From Opitutaceae bacterium TAV5 (GTDB lineage: Bacteria; Verrucomicrobiota; Verrucomicrobiia; Opitutales; Opitutaceae): a stretch of DNA of 64,000 nt. The notes under the pieces were generated by a model, which saw nothing but the letters and a program-made list of their open reading frames with translations, was not told where the DNA came from and did no database searches. This document shows, piece after piece, positions 17,701 through 26,651 of this stretch; positions within the stretch are counted from its first letter, which is position 1, and every line of letters starts with the position of its first letter. The position numbers were made by a program, and so were the translations under genes. Location: contig CP007053.1 of NCBI GenBank assembly GCA_000242935.3, positions 1,674,001-1,738,000 of the forward strand, in the 5' to 3' direction.

Positions 17701-17807
17701 GGTGGCACGGGCATCCTGCCCGTGATTCCGGATGCGGAGCATGGGCATCCTCGCCCATGTGCCGGGATGCACTTCGCGCCGTCCACCGGCAGGATGCCCG
17801 TGCCACC
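17701..17807. repeat. GC-rich hairpin repeat with 20-bp perfect arms
   Basis: Left arm 17701-17720 (ggtggcacgggcatcctgcc) pairs perfectly with right arm 17788-17807. The loop holds a further partial hairpin around atgggcatcctcgcccat. It belongs to the GTGGCACGGGC family and lies between two divergent genes. Confidence 0.85.
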
Positions 17808-17886
17808 TCGCCGCGTCTGCGGAGCAGCAGATCCATCAACGCGGGATTTGCCTGCCGGAAAAAACCAGGGCAGACTCGGCAGTGTT

Positions 17887-18663
17887 ATGCGAAGCGCCCT
17901 CCTGTTTCTCTCGCTCGTTTGTGTAGGTGGCCCTCTGCCCGCCATCGCGCAAGCAGCCTCGGCGATCACGCTGCCCGCGCCGCAAAAAACCGGCGGGGCG
18001 CCGTTGATGGACACGCTGGCCAGGCGAGCCACGTCGCGGGCGTTCGACGCGGACGCGCCCGACCTGACGCCACAACAACTCTCCGACCTGCTCTGGGCGG
18101 CATTCGGCATCAACCGGCCCGACGGCAAACGCACGGCGCCCTCCGCGCTCAATGTTCAGGAGGTCGATATCTATGTGCTGCTGCGCCAGGGAGCCTTTGT
18201 TTACAATGCCCGAAAACACGCTCTGCTCCCGGTCGGGGGCAGCGGGAGCCCCCCCGGCAACAGCGATGAAAGCAGCTCCGGGAAACCGGAGACCGGTCCG
18301 CCGGATCTTCGCGCGCTGGGCGGCACGCAGGCGTTTGTGGAGCGGGCGGCCCTGACCCTGGTTTACGTGACGGATTTCTCGCGCATGGGCCGCATGGGCG
18401 AGGGGCTCCCGGCGGCGGAGGCGACGGCGCTGCGGCGCGAGACGGCGGCATTCTGCGTCGGCGCGGTCGCGCAAAACGCGTCGCTCTACTGCGCGTCCGA
18501 GGGTCTGATCACCGGCGTGCGCATGTCCTTCGACCGGGCGAAACTCGGCGCGGCGCTCGGCCTGCGCAGCAACCAGTGGATCTCGCTCGCGCAATCGGTG
18601 GGACAGATAAAAAATCGTAATTGCCCGCCGGGAAAAAAAGAGGATCCAGAAATTCATTTTTGA
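17887..18663 (+). CDS. Secreted SagB-type nitroreductase-family protein
   Basis: A 258-residue protein with a signal peptide (about 1-24, LLFLSLVCVGGPLPAIAQA) and an FMN-dependent nitroreductase fold of the SagB type: RRATSRAFDADAPDLTPQQL, SDLLWAAFGINRPDGKRTAPSALN, and the C-terminal NASLYCASEGLITGVRMSFD segment. Proteins of this kind are often annotated as SagB/ThcOx-type oxidoreductases; the substrate is unknown. The ORF is open far upstream, but ATG 17887 is the first start giving a signal peptide. The stop codon lies within the arm of the element at 18660, and the last residues (NCPPGKKEDPEIHF) look off-family, so the natural C-terminus may have been altered by that element. Confidence 0.8.
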   Translation: MRSALLFLSLVCVGGPLPAIAQAASAITLPAPQKTGGAPLMDTLARRATSRAFDADAPDLTPQQLSDLLWAAFGINRPDGKRTAPSALNVQEVDIYVLLRQGAFVYNARKHALLPVGGSGSPPGNSDESSSGKPETGPPDLRALGGTQAFVERAALTLVYVTDFSRMGRMGEGLPAAEATALRRETAAFCVGAVAQNASLYCASEGLITGVRMSFDRAKLGAALGLRSNQWISLAQSVGQIKNRNCPPGKKEDPEIHF

Positions 18664-18802
18664 ACAGAAGGAAACAAAGGGAACGAAGGGAAAACAAAGA
18701 AGGTCATGAGTTATAACTTATTTATTTTAATTTAGTTAAAGTGGGGAGTCTGCTACCCTCTACCTTGGTTGCTCTTCGTTCTCTTCGTTGCCTTCTGTTC
18801 AA
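18660..18802. repeat. Inverted-repeat element, TTGAACAGAAGG family, copy 2
   Basis: Left arm 18660-18690 begins TTGAACAGAAGGAAACAAAG and right arm 18771-18802 is its imperfect complement, around an AT-rich core with TTATTTTAATTTAG. Size (143 bp) and arms match the element at 14088-14240. It supplies the stop codon of the preceding nitroreductase gene. The rest of the gap to 18913 shows nothing further. Confidence 0.8.
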
Positions 18803-18913
18803 TTTTTAGAATCTCCCAAGACCATTTCCCCCAAGCCTCGACAGGCCAATCCCCTGAAAAAGCGCGCCCGGGAGCGGCTTGCGGTCCGTCTTCTCCGGAC
18901 CACGTTTGGAGCC

Positions 18914-20014
18914 ATGACCGCGCCCGCCCGACATGCCTGCTCTGCCATCCCCGGGCGCGGCACCCCGCTCGCCCCGCCCAACCGCTTCGAACGCCTGCAC
19001 CTCGAACCGGACCCCGACGCGGACTCCTGCCCCGAAGACGAGGCTCCCTTGCCCCGCACACAGTTCTACGACGACTCCAGCGAATCGATCCTCAACCCGG
19101 TCGACAGCCCGGACGTGCCGATAAGCATGGGCCTCAATCCCTATCGCGGCTGCGAGCATGGCTGCGCCTACTGTTTCGCCCGCCCCACGCACGATTACCT
19201 CGGCTGGAACGCCGGCCTCGCTTTCGAAACCCGGATCATGGTCAAGCGCCGCGCCCCCGACCTGCTCCGCGCCGCGCTCTCCACTTCCCGGTGGAGCCCC
19301 CGGACGATCTCGATGAGCGGCGTGACCGATTGCTATCAGCCTGCCGAGCGCCGCTTTCGCATCACGCGCGGCTGTCTCGAGGTGCTGGCGGAATTTCGCA
19401 ATCCCGTCACGATCATCACCAAGAACGCCCTGATCACCCGCGACCTCGACGTGCTGGCCAGCCTCGCCCGCCACCGCTGCGTCATGGTTTACCTCAGCGT
19501 GACGACGCTCGACGCCACGCTCGCCGGCAAGCTCGAACCCCGCGCCGCCCGTCCCGAACATCGCCTGCGCACGATCCGCGCGCTCGCCGACGCCGGCGTG
19601 CCCGTCGGCGTGATGGCCGCACCGGTCATCCCCGGCCTTACCGATACGGAACTGCCCGCCATCCTCGCCGCCGCGGCCGACGCGGGCGCCTGCACGGCCG
19701 GCTACACCCTCCTGCGCCTGCCCTACGCCGTGAAGGACGTGTTCCTGCAATGGCTCGACGACCACGCGCCCGAAAAGAAGGCCCGCATCCTCTCCCGTCT
19801 CGAATCCCTGCGCGGCGGCCGGCTCAACTCCTCCGCGTGGGGCGACCGCATGCAGGGGCAGGGAGTATTCGCCCAACAATTACGCGACCTGTTTCACATC
19901 ACCGCCCGCCGGGCGGGTCTCGATGGCGGCGGCCCGGAGTTGACGACCGAACATTTCCGGCGCCCCGGCGGCGTGCAACTGGAGCTGTTCCCGCGCGAAT
20001 CCGCCGGCGCCTGA
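18914..20014 (+). CDS. Radical SAM protein, PA0069 family
   Basis: A 366-residue radical SAM enzyme. The iron-sulfur motif CEHGCAYC (CxxxCxxC) lies in MGLNPYRGCEHGCAYCFARP, followed by HDYLGWNAG, a pattern typical of the PA0069/SplB-like family. The TIM-barrel segments VTIITKNALITRDLDVL and VPVGVMAAPVIPGLTD are conserved. The reaction is unknown for this family. The frame is open to 18788, but that part overlaps the right arm of the 18660 element; ATG 18914 was chosen. Confidence 0.88.
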   Translation: MTAPARHACSAIPGRGTPLAPPNRFERLHLEPDPDADSCPEDEAPLPRTQFYDDSSESILNPVDSPDVPISMGLNPYRGCEHGCAYCFARPTHDYLGWNAGLAFETRIMVKRRAPDLLRAALSTSRWSPRTISMSGVTDCYQPAERRFRITRGCLEVLAEFRNPVTIITKNALITRDLDVLASLARHRCVMVYLSVTTLDATLAGKLEPRAARPEHRLRTIRALADAGVPVGVMAAPVIPGLTDTELPAILAAAADAGACTAGYTLLRLPYAVKDVFLQWLDDHAPEKKARILSRLESLRGGRLNSSAWGDRMQGQGVFAQQLRDLFHITARRAGLDGGGPELTTEHFRRPGGVQLELFPRESAGA

Positions 20015-20052
20015 CGCCCCCTCCCCCCCTTCTGCGCCCGCCCCCCTGCCCT

Positions 20053-20136
20053 GCATTTCCCGACCGATTCTCTTCCTGAAAATCAGCAAACAACGGCCTG
20101 ACCCCATTCGCCTGCCCCGACCCCATTCGCCTGCCC
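20053..20136 (+). repeat. Dispersed repeat E, copy 1
   Basis: Begins gcatttcccgaccgattctc, continues through a shared AAAATCAGCAAACAACGGCC block, and ends with two tandem units of ccccattcgcctgcc. Near-identical copies lie at 26335-26463 and 28351-28448, a partial inverted copy at 28269-28295, and a diverged copy at 30051-30119. Confidence 0.85.
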
Positions 20137-20198
20137 CTGTCGGATTGTGCCACTGCATGCGTCGAAGGATGCATCCTTTGGACTGCTCCGACAGGTTT

Positions 20199-22622
20199 TC
20201 AGTTTTTTGACCGGGACTGGAACCAGTCGGCGGCATCCGCCATGGCCTGGCGCCATTCGGTGGAGTCTCCAAGGAAATAGAGCCGGGTATCGAAGGCGGG
20301 GATTGACGTGGTGAACGTCTCCACCTGGTGGGCAATGAGCTCGCCCGTGATGGCGTCAACGACATCGGATCTCCGGCGTAACCGGAATGTTCGTTCACCC
20401 GCAATCGCCACGTGACAGGACAGGAAGCTCTTGCTGGCGGATACGATTTCACTTGTATCCGTAAATAAATGGCATCCGGCTTCGCGCGCCATGTCGCGCA
20501 GCAACTCGGCGGGGAGCACCAGTACGCCGGACCAGTATTCGGTTGTCCCGGTCGCGTGGCGGCGGGTGCGAACGAGTCCGGCGGCTCCGTCGGGAAAACG
20601 GGCCAGGACGTCGACGGACGACGCCGACGGCGGGGCGATGGCAGTGAAGCGCATGGGATAGGCGGGTATCGGATGCGTGAAGAAAGATACAGAACGGGCT
20701 CTGGCATCCACGCGTGTCTCCGGGCGGCGGACATAGCCGAATTTTTGTCCGGGCTCCCAGGATGGGAATGCACGCCAGCCTTGTTCTGACAGGCGAAGTT
20801 CGTAGGGAAATGCCCGGCCGGTCGTGAGCTCCACGCTATGACCGAGGAGGCTGTTCATGTGGCGAGTGTCCAGTTCCTGGCCACCGGCGGCTCCGGATCC
20901 GGCATCGGGATTAAAAATACCCGGTGCGAACATCCAGAGAAGAGTACGGCCGGGGCGGCGCAAACGGAGGTCGATCAAACGGCGGCGGGCGTTGTCGAGG
21001 GCAAAGGTGTTGAGCAGAATGACCAGTTTGTAGCGGGGGGACGGATCGGCCAGAAGGTCATCGAGACCGATGAAATCAACGGGGGCGCCGATGCGTGATA
21101 TTTCCTGGACGCGGAAACCTTCAAGGAGGGCGGGAAAGGGGCCGGCGGCGGGATCGGAGATGGCCGCGCTGTGGGAGGGAGCGGAGTGGAGGAGACTTTT
21201 GAAGTCGGCGACGACGGCGATGTCGGCATCGGAATCGCGTGGAAATCGCAACGCGGCCCGGCCCGTGATTTGCATGCGCGCAAAGAGGTCGAGGATGGGT
21301 GGATGGTTGAAGTAGGTGGACTCGATGGGATACCACCAGCCATTGATGCCGTGGCAGAGAACTTCGGCGAATTCACGTTTTAACATGCCAAGCGACTGGA
21401 AGAGATCGGGCGGTGCGATGCGCGGGTGGCTGCCGGTCCAGGGATCGGCAAAGCATGTCTTGGTATCGGCTTCGCGAAACCAGAGTTTGCCGTGGCGTTT
21501 CATGCTTTCGGTGGTGAAACGGTCGAGGGTGGCGTCGCCGGGGCCGCAGTATTTGTATTGCGGAGGACCGGCGAGGAAATCGATGTCCGGAGAGTGAAGA
21601 AGTTCATCGCCGAAGGTGTGGCCGCTGGCGAGGTACATGGTGGTGAGGAGGTATCCGTTGAAGCCGCCGACAAGCCGGCCGCCGGCAGAGGCGCTTTTGG
21701 CGGCGCGGGCGAAGTGGAGGAGGCTGTCGGTCATGGCGCGGTTGCAGGCCTCGTAGTAATCCATGACACGGCGCTGGGTGCGGGGATTGTAAAACATGCC
21801 AGACTCCATGCGGCGCCGTTCGGCGGGAGACGGGGGCATGGCGGTGTCGAGCGTCACATGGGGATCGGCCCAAACGAGGCGGAGGGTGGCGTCATCGGGA
21901 TATTTGTTACGGAGGAGGTGACGGAAGGCGGCGAGCATCGGAGCGGAGTAGTCGATGTCGAGCGTGGGCGAGTCGAATTTCTGCGGCCCCCAGTAGTTCC
22001 ATTCACCGGTGGCACCGCCACCGATCATGTATCCAATTATTCGCGACGCATGGGGCCCGGTTTCGACATGGCGCACGAGGCGGCTGATGGCAGCGGCAAT
22101 CTGTTCGCGCCATACCGTGGAGGCCAGGCTGGGGTAACGGGTGGGGACGGGGGGACGGCCGGCGATGGGCAGGCGGCCGAGAAAATGGTCCGGACGGCCG
22201 TCGTCGAACCGGATCAGTTCGTCGGGATATTTTTCGAGAAAACCGGCCGGGACTCCGGTGTTGAAACGAAGGACGATGTAGGCGTCGGGCGCGATCCCGA
22301 CTATACGGCCGATGCGCTCTTCCAGGATTTGCAGGGCGCGGGAGGAGTCACCCTCCAGGCCGATGAGAGGAACCTGCTCCTGGTAAAGTCGAAAGTTGTT
22401 TCCGGAGAACTCGGCGAGCTGCTCAAACGAGGCCCGGCAGCGGCTGATCATCATGGCTCCGCAGGGTTGTCCGTCAAGGACGAGGGTCGGAACTCCGCCG
22501 ACGGTTTCCAGCCGGGCCACGCCGGGTGTGCCGGATTGGGGAGAGACGCCTTTCACGGCTTCGGATGCAGTGATGCCAACGGGGACGAGTGCCGCAAACG
22601 TGGCTGCGAGCAAATGGCGCAT
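20199..22622 (-). CDS. Secreted GH42-like beta-galactosidase-type glycosidase
   Basis: An 807-residue protein with a signal peptide (MRHLLAATFAALVPVGITASEA) and a TIM barrel of clan GH-A appearance. GGGATGEWNYWG contains the probable acid/base glutamate, and LWFREADTKT the probable nucleophile. A later section (YKLVILLNTFALDNARRRLI, then LLWMFAPG) looks like the GATase-like middle domain of GH42 proteins. It probably releases galactose or a related sugar from plant or host polysaccharide. An alternative ATG at 22667 adds 15 residues before the signal peptide. It is divergent from the AraC regulator at 22754, which likely controls it. Exact substrate unknown. Confidence 0.75.
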   Translation of the reverse strand: MRHLLAATFAALVPVGITASEAVKGVSPQSGTPGVARLETVGGVPTLVLDGQPCGAMMISRCRASFEQLAEFSGNNFRLYQEQVPLIGLEGDSSRALQILEERIGRIVGIAPDAYIVLRFNTGVPAGFLEKYPDELIRFDDGRPDHFLGRLPIAGRPPVPTRYPSLASTVWREQIAAAISRLVRHVETGPHASRIIGYMIGGGATGEWNYWGPQKFDSPTLDIDYSAPMLAAFRHLLRNKYPDDATLRLVWADPHVTLDTAMPPSPAERRRMESGMFYNPRTQRRVMDYYEACNRAMTDSLLHFARAAKSASAGGRLVGGFNGYLLTTMYLASGHTFGDELLHSPDIDFLAGPPQYKYCGPGDATLDRFTTESMKRHGKLWFREADTKTCFADPWTGSHPRIAPPDLFQSLGMLKREFAEVLCHGINGWWYPIESTYFNHPPILDLFARMQITGRAALRFPRDSDADIAVVADFKSLLHSAPSHSAAISDPAAGPFPALLEGFRVQEISRIGAPVDFIGLDDLLADPSPRYKLVILLNTFALDNARRRLIDLRLRRPGRTLLWMFAPGIFNPDAGSGAAGGQELDTRHMNSLLGHSVELTTGRAFPYELRLSEQGWRAFPSWEPGQKFGYVRRPETRVDARARSVSFFTHPIPAYPMRFTAIAPPSASSVDVLARFPDGAAGLVRTRRHATGTTEYWSGVLVLPAELLRDMAREAGCHLFTDTSEIVSASKSFLSCHVAIAGERTFRLRRRSDVVDAITGELIAHQVETFTTSIPAFDTRLYFLGDSTEWRQAMADAADWFQSRSKN

Positions 22623-22753
22623 GAGGGGCGGATTGAAAAACCATGACCGGAGGGGGGCAGGATGCATGGTGCTGAATCTCGGCCTCCGGAGTTTCGGGGG
22701 ACAATGGTCAATAGTTTGGACTCAAACTCAAAACTTTGCTTTAAAGATCATCC

Positions 22754-23659
22754 ATGGGAAACACGACCGGAAACGGGAAACGGCTTCTGCTGACGCCGGG
22801 AGCGTGGGAAGAATGCCACATACGGGTGGTGCGGATTTATCAGGGGATGCCGTTGCTTGACGGGCGTAACATGGAGTGTTCGCCGGAGCATCTTACCGCG
22901 TGGCTCCTGCACGCAGGAAGTGTCGTGGTGGGGACGGCGCGTGCGTCGTTTCGGGCGGTGGCGGGCGACTGGCTGTTTTTGCCCAACGGGTATCGAAAGC
23001 AGCGTTTTTCCAGGGATGCGGATCTGACGTCGTTGATGTTCCGGTTGTGCTGGCAGGATGGGCGGCCGTTGATCGATCTGCGACCGGGGCTGCTGGTGCG
23101 CGGCGAAGAGGCGTCGGGAATGGACAAGACATTGCCGGCGCTGGCGCGGTTGCTCGCTCCGTTGCCGGACCGGGCCTGGTTCAGGCGAGGCGGGGGATGC
23201 GATTTCGAGGTGTTCCTGACGACGAAGAACTGGTTTTCAGGCTGGCTGGCGGAAGCATTCAGGGTGTGGCGCGCGCGGATGCCCGACCTGGAAGCAGCGC
23301 ATCCGGCGGATCCGCGGGTGGACGCAGCGCGCCGATGGATTGAAGCCCGGTCGATGGAGGAGGAGGTGGATATGCGCGAGGCCGCGAAAGTGGCAGGGGT
23401 GAGTTTCGTCCACCTGAACCGGCTTTTCATGAGGCATCACCACCAGACGGCACATGAGTTTCTTCGGTATCTGAGAATTCGTTACGCGAGGAGGCGGTTG
23501 CTGGATCCGGCGATACAGATCAAGGCCGTGGCGCACGAAATGGGGTTCCGGGATCTGTCAACATTTTCGATCTGGTTCCGTCGCGCGGAACAGATTTCAC
23601 CGCGCGAGTATCGCCGACGGCTGGGGTGGGGTTCGCCGAGGGGCGGTGAGGCGGCGTGA
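22754..23659 (+). CDS. AraC-family transcriptional regulator
   Basis: A 301-residue regulator. The N-terminal half is a cupin-like effector domain (RVVRIYQGMPLLDGRNMECS, ASFRAVAGDWLFLPNGYRKQ). The C-terminal two-helix-turn-helix domain runs from about 195: MREAAKVAGVSFVHLNRLFM and IKAVAHEMGFRDLSTFSIWF, then ISPREYRRRLG. It is divergent from the GH42-like gene with a 131-base shared promoter region, the usual arrangement for a sugar-responsive activator of a catabolic gene. Confidence 0.9.
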   Translation: MGNTTGNGKRLLLTPGAWEECHIRVVRIYQGMPLLDGRNMECSPEHLTAWLLHAGSVVVGTARASFRAVAGDWLFLPNGYRKQRFSRDADLTSLMFRLCWQDGRPLIDLRPGLLVRGEEASGMDKTLPALARLLAPLPDRAWFRRGGGCDFEVFLTTKNWFSGWLAEAFRVWRARMPDLEAAHPADPRVDAARRWIEARSMEEEVDMREAAKVAGVSFVHLNRLFMRHHHQTAHEFLRYLRIRYARRRLLDPAIQIKAVAHEMGFRDLSTFSIWFRRAEQISPREYRRRLGWGSPRGGEAA

Positions 23660-23675
23660 GAGCACGACCATCGTA

Positions 23676-24344
23676 TCACTGTTCCCGGTACCAACGGGGG
23701 TCGGTTTCGGGAATGAGGTCCTTGATGTTGGAGACGTGGCCATCGACAAAGAGGTAGTTGGCGGAGTTGCCGGGATGGCGCAACGATGTGATGTTGATGT
23801 CGGGCCGGAAGATATCGCTGTTGATGTCCATTTCCACGACAAGAAAGGTGCGGGCAGGTTCGGGGACGGCCTGGTGATAGTCCCAGGTTTTGGCGCCGGC
23901 AGCGAAGGCCTTGTCGATGCTGGCGTTGTAGCCATAGGGATTTTTGCGCCCGTCGCCGCCGGGGAGAGGGTTGTAGGTGTGATCGGGGCAAAGGAGCACG
24001 CCGTCGGAGCCGGGCCTGGGAGCGCTGCCCATGGTGTGGATGCCCAGGTAGGGACCGAGGATGAAGCGCCAGGAAGGGGTGGCGGGGCTGGAGGAGTAGC
24101 GGGGGGGAAATCTGCCTTTGTTCTCCCCGGCATAGGCGGTGAGGCCGATCCCGACCTGGCGGAGGTTGGATACGCATTGCGCGGAGCGCGCGCGCTGGCG
24201 GATGGTGCCGGTCACCGGGATGATGAGGGCGGCGAGAATCCCGATGATGGCGATGACGGTCAGCAGTTCGACCAGCGTGAAGGCGCTCCGGAGCATGCGG
24301 GGGCGAGCGGAGGATGGCGGGGGGAAAGCGAGCGAGGTTGTCAT
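23676..24344 (-). CDS. Pseudopilin with prepilin cleavage site and H-X10-DG tail
   Basis: A 222-residue protein with a class III prepilin signal, SAFTLVELLTVIAIIGILAA, after a 20-residue leader, and a C-terminal segment HPGNSANYLFVDGHV that matches the prepilin-associated H-X9-DG motif except that ten residues separate H and DG. Such proteins are processed by prepilin peptidase and are thought to be type II secretion-like minor pilins. Its ATG (24344-24342) overlaps the stop of the PEP-CTERM gene by 4 bases (ATGA), so the two are translationally coupled. The 56 codons open upstream belong to that gene's other frame. Confidence 0.85.
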   Translation of the reverse strand: MTTSLAFPPPSSARPRMLRSAFTLVELLTVIAIIGILAALIIPVTGTIRQRARSAQCVSNLRQVGIGLTAYAGENKGRFPPRYSSSPATPSWRFILGPYLGIHTMGSAPRPGSDGVLLCPDHTYNPLPGGDGRKNPYGYNASIDKAFAAGAKTWDYHQAVPEPARTFLVVEMDINSDIFRPDINITSLRHPGNSANYLFVDGHVSNIKDLIPETDPRWYREQ

Positions 24345-25993
24345 TTGTGTGTACGACGGGACCGAATGAAGAGGCCGATGGTCAAGGTGCCAAGCGCAAG
24401 GAACAGGGTCGCGGTGCACGGTTCGGGGATGCTGGTCCGGGTGAGGATGAGGTCGATGGCTCCTGAATTGTTGACGAATTGTCCGGCCCAGCCGGCGTTG
24501 CGGATCGTCCATCCGCTAACGTCGGTGTCGGCGGTGAGCCCGGTAACGATGCCGGTGTAAAGGCCGGCCTGCGCGCCGAGGTCGGTGACGAGAAAGGACT
24601 GGCCGGCGTCGAACAGCCATACGCCCCCCTGACGGGCAAGCGTGGAATGTTCGCCAGCCTCTCCGAGCGCGAGGGCGATGATGGAGCCGGAGGCGAGGGT
24701 GAGATCGCTGTCGATGGCCAAGGTTTCACCGGGACTGCCTGTACCGGCTATCAGGATACCGTTTTGCTGAACGTGGACGGCACGGTTGATAAGGCCACTG
24801 CCGCCGAGGCGGGCGTCGGCCGCGACGGTGATCGCCGCGCCGGCGGAAGCGAAAGCGGCGTTTATGAGAAGCACGCCTTCGCTGACGGTGGTGGCGCCGG
24901 CATAGGTGCTGCCTGTACCGGTGAAAATGACGGTGCCTGCGCCGGTTTTGGTGACGGCATCGGTGGCTCCGGTGGTGGTGCCGGTGAGGAGATTGCCCGA
25001 AAAGGTAACGGTGCCTCCGGCGACGGCCATGAGGTGCAGGGCCCGACCGGCTGCACCCGCGTCGCCAAGGGTGATGTCACCGGAAAAGACGGAGGCGTCG
25101 GCGGTGTTGCCTCCGAGCGTCACGCGACCTGCGCCGGTCGTGCTTTTGATCTGGATGGTGCGGCCAATCTCATGGGCACCGTCGACAAGGAGAGCGGAGT
25201 CCCGGACGCCGGTGGGGTTGCCGAGTTCAACGGCGCGCGTGGATTGGCCGAGCGCTCCGGCGGCGTTGTCGGGGGCATTGCTTTTGACGACAAGGGTGCC
25301 TTCGCGCACGGAGACCTGTCGGCTGAAGGTGTTGTTGCCGGAAAGCGTGGCGATGCCGGTAAAGCCGGCATCAAGAACGATCGCACCGGTGGTCGCACCG
25401 TTGCCGCTGATGACCCCGGAGAGGTTTACGTTGCCTGCGCCGGCGAGAACGATGCGGTTGCTGGAAAGCGCAATGTTGCCGGTGATATCCAGGGTACCGG
25501 CCTGGGCGTTGATGTAGTGGGAGCTGTTGGCAGCGGTAGCGCCGAGGATGAGGTTGGCCTGGATTGTTTGCGTGGCCGTGGTGTCATTGAAAATCGCAGC
25601 ACCGGTTCCTGATGCGGTTGACTGGAGCGTGATCGACGCACCGGTTGCGGCGGCAAGAGTAATCGCGGGAGTGGCGTCGGCGCCGGTGAATGAAAGCCTG
25701 TTGATGCTCCAGGGCACATCCACGCGGGCGCTGGCAGATGAGGCGGGCGTGGTGGCATCGAAACGAATGTCGGCAGTGCCGTCGTTGGCCGGGGTGAGGT
25801 TGCCTTCCCAGTTGGCGGATGTGGACCAGTCGCTGTTGCCACCGGCGCCTGTCCATGTCCGGGCAGAAGCGCAGGGTGCCACTACGAGGGGGGCGATGAT
25901 GCTGGCCAGGACGAAGAGACCGGAAACTGCGATACTGGCGGAGTGTCGCGAGGAGGGCATCGGGATTTGGGAAGACCGGTGGATGGTGTTCAT
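24341..25993 (-). CDS. PEP-CTERM beta-strand repeat surface protein
   Basis: A 550-residue secreted protein: signal peptide (SIAVSGLFVLASIIAPLVVA), then a WTGAGGNSDWSTSANWEGN opening and autotransporter-associated beta-strand repeats such as KTGAGTVIFTGTGSTYAGAT and VSEGVLLINAAFASAGAA. The C-terminus SIPEPCTATLFLALGTLTIG followed by RSRRTHK is a PEP-CTERM sorting signal (exosortase substrate). It likely ends up on the cell surface or in extracellular matrix. Start chosen at ATG 25993; a TTG at 26032 is possible. It precedes and overlaps the pseudopilin. Confidence 0.85.
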   Translation of the reverse strand: MNTIHRSSQIPMPSSRHSASIAVSGLFVLASIIAPLVVAPCASARTWTGAGGNSDWSTSANWEGNLTPANDGTADIRFDATTPASSASARVDVPWSINRLSFTGADATPAITLAAATGASITLQSTASGTGAAIFNDTTATQTIQANLILGATAANSSHYINAQAGTLDITGNIALSSNRIVLAGAGNVNLSGVISGNGATTGAIVLDAGFTGIATLSGNNTFSRQVSVREGTLVVKSNAPDNAAGALGQSTRAVELGNPTGVRDSALLVDGAHEIGRTIQIKSTTGAGRVTLGGNTADASVFSGDITLGDAGAAGRALHLMAVAGGTVTFSGNLLTGTTTGATDAVTKTGAGTVIFTGTGSTYAGATTVSEGVLLINAAFASAGAAITVAADARLGGSGLINRAVHVQQNGILIAGTGSPGETLAIDSDLTLASGSIIALALGEAGEHSTLARQGGVWLFDAGQSFLVTDLGAQAGLYTGIVTGLTADTDVSGWTIRNAGWAGQFVNNSGAIDLILTRTSIPEPCTATLFLALGTLTIGLFIRSRRTHK

Positions 25994-26334
25994 GGGCGGT
26001 TTGTATGAGGTGATTTCCGCGCCTCCGTCCAAATGTCAGTCGCCGGGGAAACAGGTTAATCGGGGAGGCTGGAGTCAGGAGCTCAATTTGCCTGCAAGAA
26101 CACAGGTAACAACACGAATGGATTTACGTTCCGAAACAAAACTTTGATTTTAATAACATGCGGCGATAGTCCGTTCATTCTCCTTCGCCATGCTTTCCGG
26201 TTGTTACGACCACCCGGTCCAAATGGACGGGGCCAGATCATTGCAGGGTGATTTCAAGGAAAACCGCATGGGGTAGGAAAACGCATGGGGTCAGAATCAA
26301 CAAATTCATTATCATACTGTTACATTTCCAGCGG
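25994..26334. other. Intergenic region upstream of the PEP-CTERM gene
   Basis: It should contain the promoter of the leftward PEP-CTERM/pilin pair, but no clear box is visible. From about 26279 the short words catggggtcagaa and aaattcattat begin; the second also precedes repeat copy 3 at 28331. No gene was found. Confidence 0.4.
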
Positions 26335-26463
26335 GGGACGCGACGAGGCGAAGCTCGCTCGACATTTCCTGACCGATTCTCTTCCTGAAAATCAGCAAAC
26401 AACGGCCTGACCCCATTCGCCTGCCCGACCCCATTCGCCTGCCCCGACCCCGTTCGCCTGTCC
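26335..26463 (+). repeat. Dispersed repeat E, copy 2
   Basis: Contains gacgaggcgaagctcgctcg, the catttcctgaccgattctct block and three tandem units of gacccc(a/g)ttcgcctg. One frame reads DEAKLARHFLTDSLPENQQT followed by TA and a TGA stop, and copy 3 keeps the same frame with one substitution, which hints that the repeat is the tail of an old coding sequence. It lies on the left side of the transferred transporter segment. Confidence 0.85.
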
Positions 26464-26651
26464 CTCGAAAACTTTCGGCCCGTGGCCCCAAACCAGGGGA
26501 TCGGCATGCAGAGTTAGAGTGCTATTTCTGGTCTTTTCTCATCAGTATGTTGGATATCAGGACTTTATGCGACGCATACGATCGCGCCGCAGGGGAGTAG
26601 GTAATGGCCTCCCCCACGGTCCGTTCTCAGGACAGCGTCGCATTTACCAGG
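26464..26651. other. Gap between repeat E and the transporter gene
   Basis: 188 bases of moderate GC with no gene. It probably belongs to the imported segment, as its composition is closer to the transporter gene than to the host. Confidence 0.35.

Noticed and set aside
17605-17772. 56-residue N-terminal extension of the spermidine synthase-like protein
   Set aside because: Encoded by the hairpin repeat (reads GQDARAT-type repeat translation), so not part of the protein.
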